A stretch of 6,462 bases of DNA from Bacteroidales bacterium. GTDB taxonomy: Bacteria; Bacteroidota; Bacteroidia; Bacteroidales; Muribaculaceae. The stretch is from contig SFOH01000075.1 in NCBI GenBank assembly GCA_004552485.1, positions 1-6,462 on the forward strand. Direction: 5' to 3'. A program made the translations under genes and the position numbers. Positions 6,227 to 6,462 of this stretch are shown here, one piece after another (within the stretch, counting starts at the first letter, position 1; every line of letters begins with the position of its first letter). The notes below the pieces were generated by a model, which saw only the letters and a list, made by a program, of their open reading frames with translations, was not told the DNA's origin and searched no databases.

Positions 6227-6462
6227 CATGCCTGAATAATCAGCATGACCGTGTAGGCAATATAGAGGACGGTGAACAATGCGCCTTCGCCACGTGTGAT
6301 GACGCGGTGTCCGATGAGCCATCCTGATGCCCAGAAGAGCACGGCGGCGGCGGTCATGGTGAGCAGGTCGAAGTTGGTGACTCCGCCAAGGGGTAGGGGA
6401 CGCACGACGGCGGAGCATCCGAGGACAAAGAGGATGTTGAAGATGCAGCTGCCGATGACGTT
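6226..6462 (-). CDS. YrbG-type calcium/sodium antiporter, C-terminal end (5' end outside window)
   Basis: Only the last 78 residues are in the window, read from base 6462 to TGA at 6228-6226. The fragment opens with NVIGSCIFNILFVLG, which matches the second alpha-repeat signature of the CaCA cation/Ca2+ exchangers (usually GNxxGSNxxN, as in YrbG). It continues with hydrophobic segments at about 1-20, 34-52 and 60-76, split by the loop GHRVITRGEGA, whose ITRGEG wording is typical of this family's last turn. The protein would sit in the inner membrane and exchange Ca2+ for Na+. Family members are usually about 310-370 residues, so most of it lies to the right. The Asn of GSN is Cys here. A different reading frame that crosses this stretch (6194-6418) is Arg/His-rich and is a shadow. 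Confidence 0.88.
   Translation of the reverse strand, partial: NVIGSCIFNILFVLGCSAVVRPLPLGGVTNFDLLTMTAAAVLFWASGWLIGHRVITRGEGALFTVLYIAYTVMLIIQA

Noticed and set aside
6194..6418. 74-codon minus-strand frame near the right end
   Set aside because: It is Arg/His-rich and out of frame with the antiporter fragment, which has the CaCA signature and membrane segments.

Overview
The window most likely comes from a GC-rich member of the Bacteroidales (Bacteroidota), perhaps a Muribaculaceae- or Alistipes-like gut anaerobe. Four things point there. The tricorn-type protease carries the NEANYSDAH active-site wording I associate with Bacteroidales homologues. The gene set (class I fumarase, rubrerythrin, GYF_2/zinc-ribbon protein) fits an anaerobe. 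The starts lack Shine-Dalgarno sequences and have A/T-rich leaders. One gene has a Bacteroides-style -7 box (TAnnTTTG). The genus call is inference; no rRNA or other phylogenetic marker is present.

Layout: (1) 1-2148, plus strand: the C-terminal two thirds of a tricorn-like S41 serine protease, cut by the left edge. (2) 2179-2239: a hairpin terminator shared by two convergent genes. (3) 2254-3582, minus strand: a multidomain protein with an acidic linker, a GYF_2-like domain, a TerB-like segment, a zinc ribbon and a C-terminal helical domain. (4) 3636-3679: a perfect 14-bp stem that ends the fumarase transcript. (5) 3702-5348, minus: complete class I [4Fe-4S] fumarate hydratase. (6) 5349-5592: a 244-bp gap with two successive hairpins that end the rubrerythrin transcript, then a candidate fumarase promoter. 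(7) 5593-6135, minus: complete rubrerythrin. (8) 6136-6225: an AT-rich gap with a short hairpin. (9) 6226-6462, minus: the last 78 residues of a YrbG-type Na+/Ca2+ antiporter, cut by the right edge.

The four minus-strand genes are collinear, but a hairpin follows each of them, so they look like separately transcribed units rather than one operon. Two have a plausible physiological link. Class I fumarase contains an oxidant-sensitive exposed iron-sulfur cluster and works in the anaerobic route to succinate; rubrerythrin removes peroxide in anaerobes. The protease, the zinc-ribbon protein and the antiporter have no evident pathway link to these or to each other.

I found no mobile element, CRISPR array, tRNA or rRNA, and no clear undescribed system. 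The gene whose function is least known is the GYF_2/TerB/zinc-ribbon protein.
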